Source of the DNA: Bin87 sp034423575
Lineage (GTDB): Bacteria; Chloroflexota; Dehalococcoidia; Lucifugimonadales; UBA3495
Direction of reading: 5' to 3'
DNA: 64,000 bases
NCBI GenBank assembly: GCA_034423575.1
Contig: DAOUIF010000050.1
Location: 4,842-68,841, forward strand
The notes below the pieces were generated by a model. It searched no databases. It saw only the letters and a list, made by a program, of their open reading frames with translations, and had not been told where the DNA came from. The translations under genes and the position numbers were made by a program. Position 1 is the first letter of the stretch; each line of letters begins with the position of its first letter. Positions 34,553-42,972 of this stretch are shown here, piece by piece.

Positions 34553-35812
34553 ATGCCCACCTTCCAGGCCCCACGGGGTACCGCCGACCGCCTGCCCGCA
34601 GAGCAAAAATACTGGCGCTATATCGAGTCACATGCGATGGATGTAGCGCGTCGGTTCGGTTACGGCCGGATTGACAGCCCCATGTTCGAGGACGCGGGGC
34701 TCTTCGTGCGCGGCGTCGGCGAGGGGACGGACATTGTCGAAAAGGAAATGTACGTCTTCGAGGATCGCGGGGGAGACCAGCTGACCCTGCGGGCGGAGGG
34801 CACGGCGCCGGTGTGCCGCGCCTACCTGGAGCACGGGATGCACAACCAGGCGCAACCGGTGCGGATGTACTATTTGTGCCCGGTGTTCCGCTACGAGCGG
34901 CCCCAGGCCGGCCGGTTCCGGCAGCACCATCAGTTCGGTGTCGAGGCCATCGGCGACAGCGACCCGTCGGTGGACGCTGAGGTGATCGAGCTGGCATGGA
35001 CCTTCGTGCACGACATCGGTCTCTCCGATGTCACACTGGTGACCAACAGCATCGGCGACGGGCAGTGCCGGCCCGAATATATCGCGTCTCTGAAGTCCTA
35101 CTTCCAGGGCCAGACCGCCAACCTGTGTCCGGACTGCAGGCAACGGTTGGAGCGCAACCCCCTGAGGCTGCTTGATTGCAAGGTGGAGACGTGCCGGGCG
35201 TTGGGCGAGGAGGCGCCGAAATCCGTGGAGTGCCTTTGCGGCGAGTGCCAGACTCACTGGGACCGGGTGCGTGCCTACCTGGAAGCGGCCGGCATACCCA
35301 GCCGGGTGGACCACCGATTGGTGCGGGGCCTGGACTACTACACCCGCACCGTGTTCGAAATCCAGCCGGCGGTGGAAGGCGCCCAGTCCACCGTCCTAGG
35401 CGGCGGGCGTTACGACGGTCTGATCGAGCAGTTGGGCGGGAGGCCCACACCAGGAATAGGGTTCGGCAGCGGCATCGAACGGCTGGCGCTCAACCTGCGG
35501 CGCGATGAGACCCCCGTTCCCGACGAACCGTCTCCGCGCTATCTCATCGCCACCATCGGGGAGGATGCCCGCGTCGAGGGCGTTCGGCTGGCGAGCCGGA
35601 TGCGTAACGTCGGGGTCGGGGCGATCCTGGCCAACGGAGGCCGGGCGCTGCGCGGCCAGATGCGGCAGGCCAATGCGCTGGGCGTAGCCGCCACGCTGAT
35701 CATCGGCGAGGACGAGGTGCGAGACGGAACCGTGGTTGTCCGGGATATGCGAACCTCCAGCCAGGAGACGTTACCATTGGACCAATTTCTGCGGCAGGCC
35801 AGCGGCGACTAA
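34553..35812 (+). CDS. hisS: histidyl-tRNA synthetase
   Basis: A 419-residue class II synthetase that charges tRNA-His. Features are the N-terminal FQAPRGTAD, motif 2 VFRYERPQAGRFRQHHQFG, the histidine-binding VRGLDYYTRTVFE, and motif 3 GFGSGIERLAL, then an anticodon-binding domain. An inserted Cys-rich block (CPDCRQRLERNPLRLLDCK ... CLCGECQ) is found in many bacterial HisRS. I chose ATG 34553; the AAGGAG site lies about 13 bases upstream, somewhat long. An intrinsic terminator follows at 35838. Confidence 0.96.
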   Translation: MPTFQAPRGTADRLPAEQKYWRYIESHAMDVARRFGYGRIDSPMFEDAGLFVRGVGEGTDIVEKEMYVFEDRGGDQLTLRAEGTAPVCRAYLEHGMHNQAQPVRMYYLCPVFRYERPQAGRFRQHHQFGVEAIGDSDPSVDAEVIELAWTFVHDIGLSDVTLVTNSIGDGQCRPEYIASLKSYFQGQTANLCPDCRQRLERNPLRLLDCKVETCRALGEEAPKSVECLCGECQTHWDRVRAYLEAAGIPSRVDHRLVRGLDYYTRTVFEIQPAVEGAQSTVLGGGRYDGLIEQLGGRPTPGIGFGSGIERLALNLRRDETPVPDEPSPRYLIATIGEDARVEGVRLASRMRNVGVGAILANGGRALRGQMRQANALGVAATLIIGEDEVRDGTVVVRDMRTSSQETLPLDQFLRQASGD

Positions 35813-35837
35813 CGGTCAGGATTACGCACGCGAAACG

Positions 35838-35861
35838 GGCCGGCGATACCGCCGGCCTTTT
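35838..35861 (+). terminator. intrinsic terminator after hisS
   Basis: GGCCGGCG (35838-35845) and CGCCGGCC (35850-35857) form a perfect eight-base-pair stem with an ATAC loop, directly followed by TTTT (35858-35861). It lies 26 bases past the hisS stop. Confidence 0.75.
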
Positions 35862-35920
35862 GCATTGCGCGTTGCCCGAGGAAATTGGAACAAACAACCG
35901 AAAATCCGTCTTGCACTGCA

Positions 35921-35948
35921 TTGACATAGAACGGGCGTTTGTTAGAAC
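35921..35948 (+). promoter_or_regulatory. promoter of small orphan gene at 35995
   Basis: TTGACA (35921-35926, perfect) is followed after 16 bases by TAGAAC (35943-35948, four of six). A start near 35955 would leave a 40-base leader with AGGAG before the ATG. The gap is AT-richer than the surrounding coding DNA. Confidence 0.5.
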
Positions 35949-35994
35949 ATGTGCTCAACACAAACGCGCTACCAGCAGCGCGACAGGAGCTGAA

Positions 35995-36306
35995 ATGAGC
36001 ACCCATATCCGCAACAGCGTCATCAACGCCACCCACGCCGTAGCGACCTCCCGCATTCCGGCCGGCGGCCGACGCATATCCTACCGGGGTTACCTGATCC
36101 ACGGCGAAGTCCCGTCGATTTGCTACGTGATCTACGGCCGCAACGGATTGGGCCAACTGACCGAGTTGGGCGCCACCCGCAGTTTTCCCGATGCCATGAG
36201 TTGGGTCGACAAGCACGTGGCAAACATGGAGGGAATGATCCCCGCCGGAACGCCGGCCGCGACCACCCCACCCCGACCGCACCAAAACCTGCGGGCGGCC
36301 GCCTGA
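35995..36306 (+). CDS. small conserved-looking hypothetical protein
   Basis: A 103-residue soluble protein: a basic start, the central sequence RISYRGYLIHGEVPSICYVIYGRNG, then FPDAMSWVDKHVAN and a Pro/Ala-rich tail. I recognise no family. Its own consensus-like promoter, an AGGAG ribosome binding site five bases before ATG 35995 and an upstream terminator make it a well-defined gene. The FPDAMSWVDKHV segment looks like an amphipathic helix. Function unknown. Confidence 0.7.
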   Translation: MSTHIRNSVINATHAVATSRIPAGGRRISYRGYLIHGEVPSICYVIYGRNGLGQLTELGATRSFPDAMSWVDKHVANMEGMIPAGTPAATTPPRPHQNLRAAA

Positions 36307-36321
36307 GCGTATTTGTCCATA

Positions 36322-37041
36322 ATGATGAACCGACCGGAGACGACCATTGTTTTCCGGCGGGTGGTGGACCTGACCCACCCGATACACCAGGCCATCCCCG
36401 CCTGGCCGGGAGATCCATCGGTGGAATTCGAGACGACTGCCACCATACCGGGAAACGGGTACTTCCTGCGCCGGTTCAGCATGGGGGAGCACAGCGGCAC
36501 CCACATTTCGACACCATCCGCATTTTTCGACCAGGGCATCGGGCCGGACAGCATCCCGCTCGAGGCTCTAGTCGCATCGGCCGTGGTGATTGATTCACGT
36601 GACAAAGCGGGCCGGGATCCCGACTACACGCTGACAATGGACGACCTCGCTCTTTGGGAGTGCGATCACGGCGAAATCCCGGCAGCGTCGATCGTACTGC
36701 TGCTCACCGGGTGGCTAGGGTATTGGGACGAACCGCAACGTTTCATCAACCTGGGAGACGACGGCCTGATGCACACGCCGGGTTTCGCGCCCGAGACGGT
36801 GTCGTTCCTGTTCGACGAGCGTGGCGCAGCTGGTATCGGCACCGATACGCACGGCGTCGACCCGGGGAGAGAGACCGAGCTCGAGGCGAGCCGGGCGGCG
36901 CTGGGCAGAGGCGCCATCGTGTTGGAATGCCTGAATAACCTCGACCAATTGCCGGCTACCGGAGCGACGCTGGTTATCGGGCGCTTGCCGCTGGTGGGCG
37001 GCAGCGGCAGCCCGGCCTGCGTGTTGGCGTTGGTCCCGTAA
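36322..37041 (+). CDS. cyclase-family hydrolase (kynurenine formamidase-like) with altered metal motif
   Basis: A 239-residue protein of the cyclase family (kynurenine formamidase, isatin hydrolase). The core motif is normally H-x-G-T-H-x-D-x-P-x-H; here it reads HSGTHISTPSAF, so the Asp is Ser and the last His is Ala. Other strings fit: VDLTHPIHQAIPAWPGDP, VLLLTGW, GIGTDTHGVDPG and LPATGATLVIGRLPL. With both metal ligands changed, it may use a different metal geometry or belong to a divergent subfamily. Start is uncertain: ATG 36322 or 36325, with no good ribosome binding site. Confidence 0.82.
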   Translation: MMNRPETTIVFRRVVDLTHPIHQAIPAWPGDPSVEFETTATIPGNGYFLRRFSMGEHSGTHISTPSAFFDQGIGPDSIPLEALVASAVVIDSRDKAGRDPDYTLTMDDLALWECDHGEIPAASIVLLLTGWLGYWDEPQRFINLGDDGLMHTPGFAPETVSFLFDERGAAGIGTDTHGVDPGRETELEASRAALGRGAIVLECLNNLDQLPATGATLVIGRLPLVGGSGSPACVLALVP

Positions 37042-37054
37042 ATGGCATGAAAAA

Positions 37055-37102
37055 TCCGCCGGCGGACCGGGCATGTGTCGCCGCGCCGGATCCGCCGGCG
37101 GA
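37055..37102. repeat. two copies of a 12-base palindrome
   Basis: The perfect palindrome TCCGCCGGCGGA occurs at 37055-37066 and again at 37091-37102 between the convergent cyclase and GlcG-like genes. Each copy can form a hairpin, and the flanks (CCGGGC / GCCCGG) extend possible pairing between them. It probably acts as a bidirectional transcription stop; no T-tract follows on the plus strand. Confidence 0.45.
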
Positions 37103-37130
37103 GCCCGGGATTACCGGGCAGAATCGGGTC

Positions 37131-37526
37131 TTACAATGCCGCTGCTCCGGCCGCTGCGCACTGCTCGTCTTCCTCGCTGGTGCCGCCACCGACACCGCAG
37201 GCGCCGACCACTGAGCCGTCCTGCGAGATGGGTACGGCGCCCTGGCCGAAGATCATCTCCGCGCCGGAACGCTCCCGGATACCGGCCGGCGTGGGCGCGG
37301 TGGCCCGGTCCTGCATCTCGCCGCTGGGTCGTCCGAAGGCAGCCGACGCCACCGCCTTGCCCTGGCAGCCGTAGGCCGACGCCCAGATCGCTCCGTCCAT
37401 GCGTTGCAAGCCGATGAGGCGTCCGCCCGGGTCCACCACGGCCACGCTGATCTTGATGTTGAGCTCGTTAGCCTGGGCGATGGCCGCCGCCATGATCCGG
37501 TTGCTGTCCGCAAGTGTCAATGCCAT
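37131..37526 (-). CDS. GlcG/HbpS-family protein
   Basis: A 131-residue protein of the GlcG/HbpS (DUF336) family, which includes haem-binding and corrinoid-adenosyltransferase-fold members. Family strings are VAVVDPGGRLIGLQRMDGA, KAVASAAFGRPS and the glycine-rich VVGACGVGGGTSEEDEQCA. There is no signal peptide. A perfect AGGAGG ribosome binding site precedes the ATG. The family is often found next to oxidoreductases, though none is adjacent here. Function unknown. Confidence 0.87.
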   Translation of the reverse strand: MALTLADSNRIMAAAIAQANELNIKISVAVVDPGGRLIGLQRMDGAIWASAYGCQGKAVASAAFGRPSGEMQDRATAPTPAGIRERSGAEMIFGQGAVPISQDGSVVGACGVGGGTSEEDEQCAAAGAAAL

Positions 37527-37644
37527 GTTTTGCCTCCTGTGTGCAATCGGCCTGAGGCCGTTGATCCGGAAACCATCATAGATGCCGGCCCAGTGCCCGG
37601 CAACAAGGATTCGCGCCGTCGCGACCGGCGATTCGGACGCCGGA

Positions 37645-37653
37645 TGCTATACT
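37645..37653 (+). promoter_or_regulatory. extended -10 promoter of hisF operon
   Basis: TGC (37645-37647) is followed by TATACT (37648-37653), five of six. No -35 match. Transcription would start near 37660, giving a 30-base leader to GTG 37690. Confidence 0.5.
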
Positions 37654-37689
37654 GTCCGGGCAATACGGAACCAAACGCCTGAGCCCGCC

Positions 37690-38499
37690 GTGCTGACCCG
37701 CCGCATCATACCCTGCCTGGACGTTGACGCCGGCCGGGTTGTTAAAGGCACGAGTTTCGTGAACCTTCGAGACGCCGGCGACCCAGCGGAGCTGGCGGCG
37801 CGGTACGACGAGGAAGGCGCGGACGAGCTGGTCTTCCTGGACATCACCGCCAGCAGCGATTCCCGGGACACCATGGTGGACGTAGTCCGGAGCGTATCCG
37901 AGCAGGTGTTCATACCGCTGACCGTGGGGGGCGGCATCCGCTCGATTGAAGATGTGCGCCGCATGTTGAACGCCGGAGCCGACAAGGTCTCAGTCAACAC
38001 CGCGGCCATCAACACCCCCGAGTTGGTTTCCGAAGGCGCGGCCCAGTTCGGCAGCCAGTGTATCGTCACCGCCATCGACGCCCGCCGAGTCGTGCCGGGC
38101 GAAGAATTCCCGACGCCTCGGGACGCTTCACTTGCGGTGGACGGCAACTCCGGATGGCAGGTCTTCACCCACGGCGGACGCAACCCCACCGGCCTGGACG
38201 CCGTGAAATGGGCAGAGCGAACAGTTGCCCTGGGTTCGGGCGAAATCCTGCTGACCAGCATGGACGAAGACGGGCAGCAGGGTGGTTACGACCTGCAACT
38301 GACCCGCGCCATATCCCGGGCAGTCCCGGTTCCCGTGATCGCCAGCGGAGGAGCCGGCACCCTGGAGCACCTGCACGACGCTTTCACCGAAGGCGAGGCC
38401 GACGCGGTCCTGGCGGCAAGCATCTTCCATTTCGGGACTTACTCGATCGCCCAGGCCAAGGAGTACCTGGCGGCCTGCGGCGTTCCGATGAGAATCTAA
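37690..38499 (+). CDS. hisF: imidazole glycerol phosphate synthase cyclase subunit
   Basis: A 269-residue HisF, the TIM-barrel half of IGP synthase that closes the imidazole ring using ammonia from HisH in histidine synthesis. TRRIIPCLDVDAGRVVKG is diagnostic, including the catalytic Asp; VGGGIRSIEDVRRMLNAGADKVSVNTA and the second-half IASGGAGTLEHLHDA complete the barrel. GTG 37690 is the start, as the conserved sequence begins three codons later. A HAD gene and hisIE follow in the same direction; no hisH is in this window. Confidence 0.96.
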   Translation: MLTRRIIPCLDVDAGRVVKGTSFVNLRDAGDPAELAARYDEEGADELVFLDITASSDSRDTMVDVVRSVSEQVFIPLTVGGGIRSIEDVRRMLNAGADKVSVNTAAINTPELVSEGAAQFGSQCIVTAIDARRVVPGEEFPTPRDASLAVDGNSGWQVFTHGGRNPTGLDAVKWAERTVALGSGEILLTSMDEDGQQGGYDLQLTRAISRAVPVPVIASGGAGTLEHLHDAFTEGEADAVLAASIFHFGTYSIAQAKEYLAACGVPMRI

Positions 38500-38529
38500 C
38501 TCCGGCCGACACACGGAGTAAGGAACCTG

Positions 38530-39231
38530 ATGAGCGCTATCACCACAGTGATCTTCGACATGTTCAACACGATAGCGCAGGACGGGACCGACCTGTGGCG
38601 TCAGACGTTCCAGGCGATCATCGAGGAACAGCAACTGGATACCACCCCGGAAGAATTGCGGTACGCCTGGGACTATGGTGCCGGCAATTTCCGCGACCGG
38701 AGGACAGCGCCGGGCGCGGAGTTCGAGTCATACCTCGACGGCTGGGCCCACGCCTTCGCCGAGGCCTTCCAGGAGCTGAACCTGGAAGGAGACGCCAAGG
38801 CGGCTTCACAGAAATCGATTGACGACCTGGGCACCCGGCCGCTTTACCCGGAGGCGACGGAAGCATTGTCGATTTTGGGTCAGTCCCACCTGCTGGCGGT
38901 GATCTCGAACGCCGACGACGCCTATCTCAATCCGGTAGTGTCGCGGATACCGGTGCGGATGGGAGCAGTCATTTCGTCCGAATCCCTGCGGTGCTACAAA
39001 CCCGACCGACGGCTGTTCGACGCGGCGGTGAGCCAACTTGGGGTGCAACCATCGGAGTGCGCTTATGTAGGCGATCGTCAGTTCGAGGATGTAATGGGCT
39101 CGCGAACGGTGGGCATGACCGCCATATGGATCAACCGCGCCGGAAGCCCGGCAGACCCAGATCTGCCCACGCCAGACGCGGAGATACGAGATCTGCTGGA
39201 ACTGCCCGACGTCCTGGCCAGGCTGGGATAG
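38530..39231 (+). CDS. HAD-superfamily hydrolase within the his operon
   Basis: A 233-residue HAD hydrolase (subfamily IA type). Motif I is IFDMFNT, with the nucleophile Asp; motif II is VISNADD; motif III Lys is in LRCYKPDRRLF; motif IV is YVGDRQFEDVMGS. It removes phosphate from a small metabolite. It lies 30 bases after hisF and 22 bases before hisIE, so it could be the histidinol-phosphate phosphatase, which in many bacteria is a separate HAD or PHP enzyme. That role is inference from context. Ribosome binding site AAGGA precedes the ATG. Confidence 0.85.
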   Translation: MSAITTVIFDMFNTIAQDGTDLWRQTFQAIIEEQQLDTTPEELRYAWDYGAGNFRDRRTAPGAEFESYLDGWAHAFAEAFQELNLEGDAKAASQKSIDDLGTRPLYPEATEALSILGQSHLLAVISNADDAYLNPVVSRIPVRMGAVISSESLRCYKPDRRLFDAAVSQLGVQPSECAYVGDRQFEDVMGSRTVGMTAIWINRAGSPADPDLPTPDAEIRDLLELPDVLARLG

Positions 39232-39253
39232 TTGTTAGACCACGGAGGAAATG

Positions 39254-39877
39254 ATGAGCGAAGTGAAACTGGACGATAAAGGGTTGGTACCCGCGATCGC
39301 GCAGGACATCAACACCGGCCAGGTGCTGATGCTGGGGTACATGAACCCCGGCTCGCTCAAGCGGACCGTGGAAGGCACCCAGGTGTGGTTCTATAGTCGC
39401 AGCCAGGAGGATCTGTGGCACAAGGGCGAGGTGTCCGGAAATTACCTGAACCTGCGGGAGTGGTATGTCGATTGCGACGGCGACACCATTCTGCTCAAGG
39501 TGGAGCCGGACGGCCCAGCCTGCCATACCGGGGAAATTTCGTGCTTCTACACGAAAATGGAAGACCTGCCCGAAGACTATGTCAGCTCCGACGGCGGGCC
39601 TCGAGTATTGGATGAGTTGTTCGCTGTGATCAAGGACCGGCAGCGGGATATGCCCGAAGGCAGCTACACCGCCAAACTCCTGGCGGAAGGCACCAGCCGA
39701 GTGGGACAGAAGGTGATCGAAGAGGCCGGAGAGGCCGCGCTGGCGGCGGCCACGGGAGAGACGGAGAACCTGCCGGCAGAGATCGCAGACCTGCTATATC
39801 ACACCTTGACGCTGATGGCGTCCGCCGGCGTGTCGCCCAGAGCGGTGTGGGAGGAGCTTCGGTCCCGACGGAGCTAG
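39254..39877 (+). CDS. hisI: bifunctional phosphoribosyl-AMP cyclohydrolase / phosphoribosyl-ATP pyrophosphatase
   Basis: A 207-residue HisIE fusion. The N-terminal HisI domain (VWFYSRSQEDLWHKGEVSGN and the zinc region DCDGDTILLKVE, GPACHTG) opens the purine ring of PR-AMP. The C-terminal HisE domain (LDELFAVIKDRQ, GTSRVGQKVIEEAGEAALAA, ADLLYHTLTLM) removes pyrophosphate from PR-ATP. GGAGG at 39244-39248 sits only two bases before ATG 39251, so the second ATG (39254) is the better start. Its stop overlaps the convergent S51 gene by four bases. Confidence 0.95.
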   Translation: MSEVKLDDKGLVPAIAQDINTGQVLMLGYMNPGSLKRTVEGTQVWFYSRSQEDLWHKGEVSGNYLNLREWYVDCDGDTILLKVEPDGPACHTGEISCFYTKMEDLPEDYVSSDGGPRVLDELFAVIKDRQRDMPEGSYTAKLLAEGTSRVGQKVIEEAGEAALAAATGETENLPAEIADLLYHTLTLMASAGVSPRAVWEELRSRRS

Positions 39878-40584
39878 GACACCGGGCCGTTGACCGTCAG
39901 ATCAGAGACTCGCTCTCCGGCGGCGTAACGGCGCCATTCCCCGGACCGGTACACCGTGATGTTGCCCGCTCCCAATGCGGTAGCGCCGTCGGCATCCAGG
40001 AGCACGCCGGATCCGCCATCGATGCCCAGGACGGTGAGCCCAACGGTGGCGGAGCCGGATAGCTGCTCGGTTACCGAGCTGGGGTCGCTGCGCTCGTGGT
40101 GCGGCAGGACCATTACGTCGGGCACGATATCCAGGGCCGGTGACACAGGCGAACCGGACGAGGGGCGGCGCATCGCCGATCCGAGCACCATGGCTCCGGC
40201 GCTGGAGCCGGCCCAGATCGCGCCCGCGTCGCACGCGTCATTGACGGCGGCGAGCAGGGGGGACCCGGCAAGCACGGAATGCAGGTGCTCCGGGCTGCCC
40301 CCGGTGAAGTAGATGATGTGGGCGCCGTCCAGTTGCGCAATGAGACGCGGGTTTTCGGCGTCCTCGCGGCGCACCACATCGACGCCGTGTGCCGACGCCC
40401 CCAGGCCGGTGAAGTGGCGCACACCATTGCTCGCCGCGAGGCCGGGGTTCTCAAAGGCGGCGGCCGTTGGTACGATGGCAACGTGGGGAGTCGCCGTTCC
40501 TGCAGCCTCGAGGACGTGACGATCCATGCCGGCGCAGGACGCCCGAAACTCGTCACCCCCGACCAACAGGATCCGCTTAGCCAC
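39874..40584 (-). CDS. peptidase S51 / cyanophycinase-like protein
   Basis: A 236-residue protein of the S51/cyanophycinase class I glutamine amidotransferase-like fold. The nucleophilic serine elbow is WAGSSAGAMVLG; IIYFTGGSPEHL and LGIDGGSGVLLD are typical. It likely cleaves Asp-containing or beta-aspartyl peptides; no cyanophycin synthetase is in the window. Start chosen at GTG 40584, with GGAGG about ten bases upstream; the longer TTG frame reads through that site. The gene is convergent with hisIE. Confidence 0.85.
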   Translation of the reverse strand: MAKRILLVGGDEFRASCAGMDRHVLEAAGTATPHVAIVPTAAAFENPGLAASNGVRHFTGLGASAHGVDVVRREDAENPRLIAQLDGAHIIYFTGGSPEHLHSVLAGSPLLAAVNDACDAGAIWAGSSAGAMVLGSAMRRPSSGSPVSPALDIVPDVMVLPHHERSDPSSVTEQLSGSATVGLTVLGIDGGSGVLLDADGATALGAGNITVYRSGEWRRYAAGERVSDLTVNGPVS

Positions 40585-40633
40585 CTTTTCGCGCCTCCGT
40601 TTCCAAGCCAATTCACGCTCAGGAGAATCGGCG

Positions 40634-41035
40634 ATGTTCGAGTTTATACATCACGTCCGAATCCTTGTCCATGACGCGGACGCCATGGCCGCGTACATCG
40701 AGGAGAACTTTGGCATCACACCGGAGAAGATCGAGGTGTTCCCGGCCCGGGGCATGAAAAATGCCGTTTACAAGGTGGGCCAGACCAACGTGGAATTCAC
40801 CGAGCCATTGGATCCCAACTCGGCCATGGGCGAGTACCTGAAGACTTTTGGACCGGGCCCGTACCACCTGGCATTCGGCGTATCGGACATCGCCGAGAAA
40901 GCGGCCGCGCTGGCAGATAAGGGGAACGAGATGCGTGGCCAAAACGGCATGTCCCGCAGCGCTGAGGGTTACATGACCGCCAATATCGCCGCCGCCAGCG
41001 CCTTGGGGTATCCGTTCCAAATCGCGGAAGGATAG
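40634..41035 (+). CDS. VOC-family (glyoxalase-fold) protein
   Basis: A 133-residue single-domain vicinal oxygen chelate protein. The start MFEFIHHVRILVHD and GPYHLAFGVSDI show paired beta-alpha-beta-beta-beta units with histidines near residue 6-7 and in YHLAF, and VEFTEPLDPNS matches methylmalonyl-CoA epimerase-like members. Epimerase or a lyase are possible. ATG 40634 has AGGAG eight bases upstream. It sits divergent from S51 and upstream of argS. Confidence 0.82.
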   Translation: MFEFIHHVRILVHDADAMAAYIEENFGITPEKIEVFPARGMKNAVYKVGQTNVEFTEPLDPNSAMGEYLKTFGPGPYHLAFGVSDIAEKAAALADKGNEMRGQNGMSRSAEGYMTANIAAASALGYPFQIAEG

Positions 41036-41258
41036 CCGCGCCGGGCCAGTTGGGGTTGCGGAATTTATCACCCACGTCCCGCCTGCGCGTCTCCCTACGG
41101 GCGTTCTCCGTTCGACGCCTGATCGCCGGTTCCGGGGCTCCGCGCGAAACGGAGCAGTAAGCCGGTTGGCCCAAAGTCGCGGTAGCCGGGACGGGAAATC
41201 CACCCGGATGCTACCATGTACAACCGAGCGCAATCTTTTTCCGAGTTGGACGAGCACC

Positions 41259-42950
41259 ATGTTAGTGAAAGACACCGTAGCCGCAATTGTCGCCACCGCC
41301 CTGGAGCAGGCCAACCGTGACGGGGTGATCAACGCAGACGCCGCCCCGGACATTGAGATTGAACGGCCCAACAATCCGGATCACGGAGATTTCGCCACCA
41401 ATCTTCCCCTTCGTCTGGCGCGAGCGGCGCGGTCTAATCCCATGCAATTAGCGCAGCTGATTGCGGAGCGTATCCAACCGGGTTCGGAGATCGCCAGCGT
41501 GGAGGCAGCCCAGCCCGGGTTCATCAACTTCAGGCTCAGCGACCAATGGCTCCAGCGGCAGGTTGAGACCGTCATCGCCGCCGGCGACGGTTTCGGGTCC
41601 GCGGAAGCGGGGGCCGGCCGGAAGGTGATGGTCGAATTCGTCAGCGTCAACCCAACGGGCCCGGTCCACGTCGGTCACACCCGGGGAGCGGTGCTGGGAA
41701 GCGCGTTGGCGAACACCATGCAGGCGGCCGGGTACGAAGTCACTCGCGAGTATTACATCAACGATGCCGGTTCCCAGATGGAGGCGTTTTATCGCTCGGT
41801 ATGGACCCGTTACCAGCAGGCCCTGGGCCGGGAGGCCCAGATGCCGGAGAACGGCTACCAGGGGGACTACATCGCGGACATTGCGGCGGAAATCATCGAG
41901 ATGGAGGGGCCGGGACTGCTGGAACTGCCGGAGCCGGCAGCCGTCCGCAGGATCGGGGAAATCGCGCGGGAGAAGATGGTCTCCCTGATCCGCGATGACC
42001 TGGACGCCATCGGCGTGAACTTCGACAACTGGTTCAGCGAGCGCTGGCTGTTCCTGAACGAAGACACACCCACCAGCGACTACGACCGGGCCATGGCCCG
42101 GTTACGCGAGGGCGGGCACCTGGCGGAACGGAGCGGCGCCCTCTGGTTCAATTCCATTGCCCTGGGGGACGACCGGGATAATGTGGTGGTGCGTTCGTCG
42201 GGCGAACCCACGTATTTTGCATCGGACATCGCTTACCACTACAACAAGTTCAGCGGGCGCGGGTTCGACCGGGTAATCGATATCTGGGGCGCGGACCACC
42301 AGGGCCATGTGCCCCGGATGAAGGCGGCGGTTTCAGCATTGGGCGTTGAGCCGGAAAACCTCACCGTGCTGATATCCCAGATGGTGACGCTCAAGCGCGG
42401 GAACGAAACGGTGCGCGCCTCGAAGCGTACGGGCGATTTCGTCACACTGCGTGAGCTGGTGGACGAGGTGGGGATGGACGCCTGTCGCTACTTCTTCCTG
42501 GCGCGGGCCGCGTCCACCCAGATGGAATTCGATCTGGAACTGGCTACGCGTGAATCATCGGAGAATCCGGTGTACTACGTGCAGTACGCTCACGCGCGTA
42601 ACGCCAGCATCCTCAGCCTGGCCGCCGAGCGGGGCATCGACTTCTCCGGCGGGGAGGTGTCGCTGCTGACCCACCCCAACGAGCTGGCGCTGATACGCAC
42701 CATGCTGCGGTTGTCCGAGCTGATCGTCCAGGTGGCGGAAAACCTGGAGCCACACCACCTGCCGCATTACGCGATGGAATTGGCGACGGCATTCCACCAC
42801 TTTTATGAAAACTGCCGGGTGATCTCGGCCAACCCCGAGGACAACGAACTGACGCTGGCGCGGCTCAAGCTGGTAGCCGCGGCGCAGGTGGTGTTCCGGC
42901 GGACGCTGACCCTGATGGGGATGTCCGCCCCGGAACGCATGGAGCGATAG
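41259..42950 (+). CDS. argS: arginyl-tRNA synthetase
   Basis: A 563-residue class I synthetase that charges tRNA-Arg. Family strings are the N-terminal additional domain, the HIGH region FVSVNPTGPVHVGHTRGAVLG, YYINDAGSQM, WGADHQGHVPRMKAAV, and the KMSKS-equivalent loop VRASKRTGDFVTL, with the C-terminal DALR domain (ENPVYYVQYAHAR, LELATAFHHFYENC-like). ATG 41259 is the start preceding the conserved helix; its ribosome binding site is weak. The gap to the ABC operon contains the structured RNA candidate at 42973. Confidence 0.96.
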   Translation: MLVKDTVAAIVATALEQANRDGVINADAAPDIEIERPNNPDHGDFATNLPLRLARAARSNPMQLAQLIAERIQPGSEIASVEAAQPGFINFRLSDQWLQRQVETVIAAGDGFGSAEAGAGRKVMVEFVSVNPTGPVHVGHTRGAVLGSALANTMQAAGYEVTREYYINDAGSQMEAFYRSVWTRYQQALGREAQMPENGYQGDYIADIAAEIIEMEGPGLLELPEPAAVRRIGEIAREKMVSLIRDDLDAIGVNFDNWFSERWLFLNEDTPTSDYDRAMARLREGGHLAERSGALWFNSIALGDDRDNVVVRSSGEPTYFASDIAYHYNKFSGRGFDRVIDIWGADHQGHVPRMKAAVSALGVEPENLTVLISQMVTLKRGNETVRASKRTGDFVTLRELVDEVGMDACRYFFLARAASTQMEFDLELATRESSENPVYYVQYAHARNASILSLAAERGIDFSGGEVSLLTHPNELALIRTMLRLSELIVQVAENLEPHHLPHYAMELATAFHHFYENCRVISANPEDNELTLARLKLVAAAQVVFRRTLTLMGMSAPERMER

Positions 42951-42972
42951 TTGGCGCACACCGGTGTTCCGG

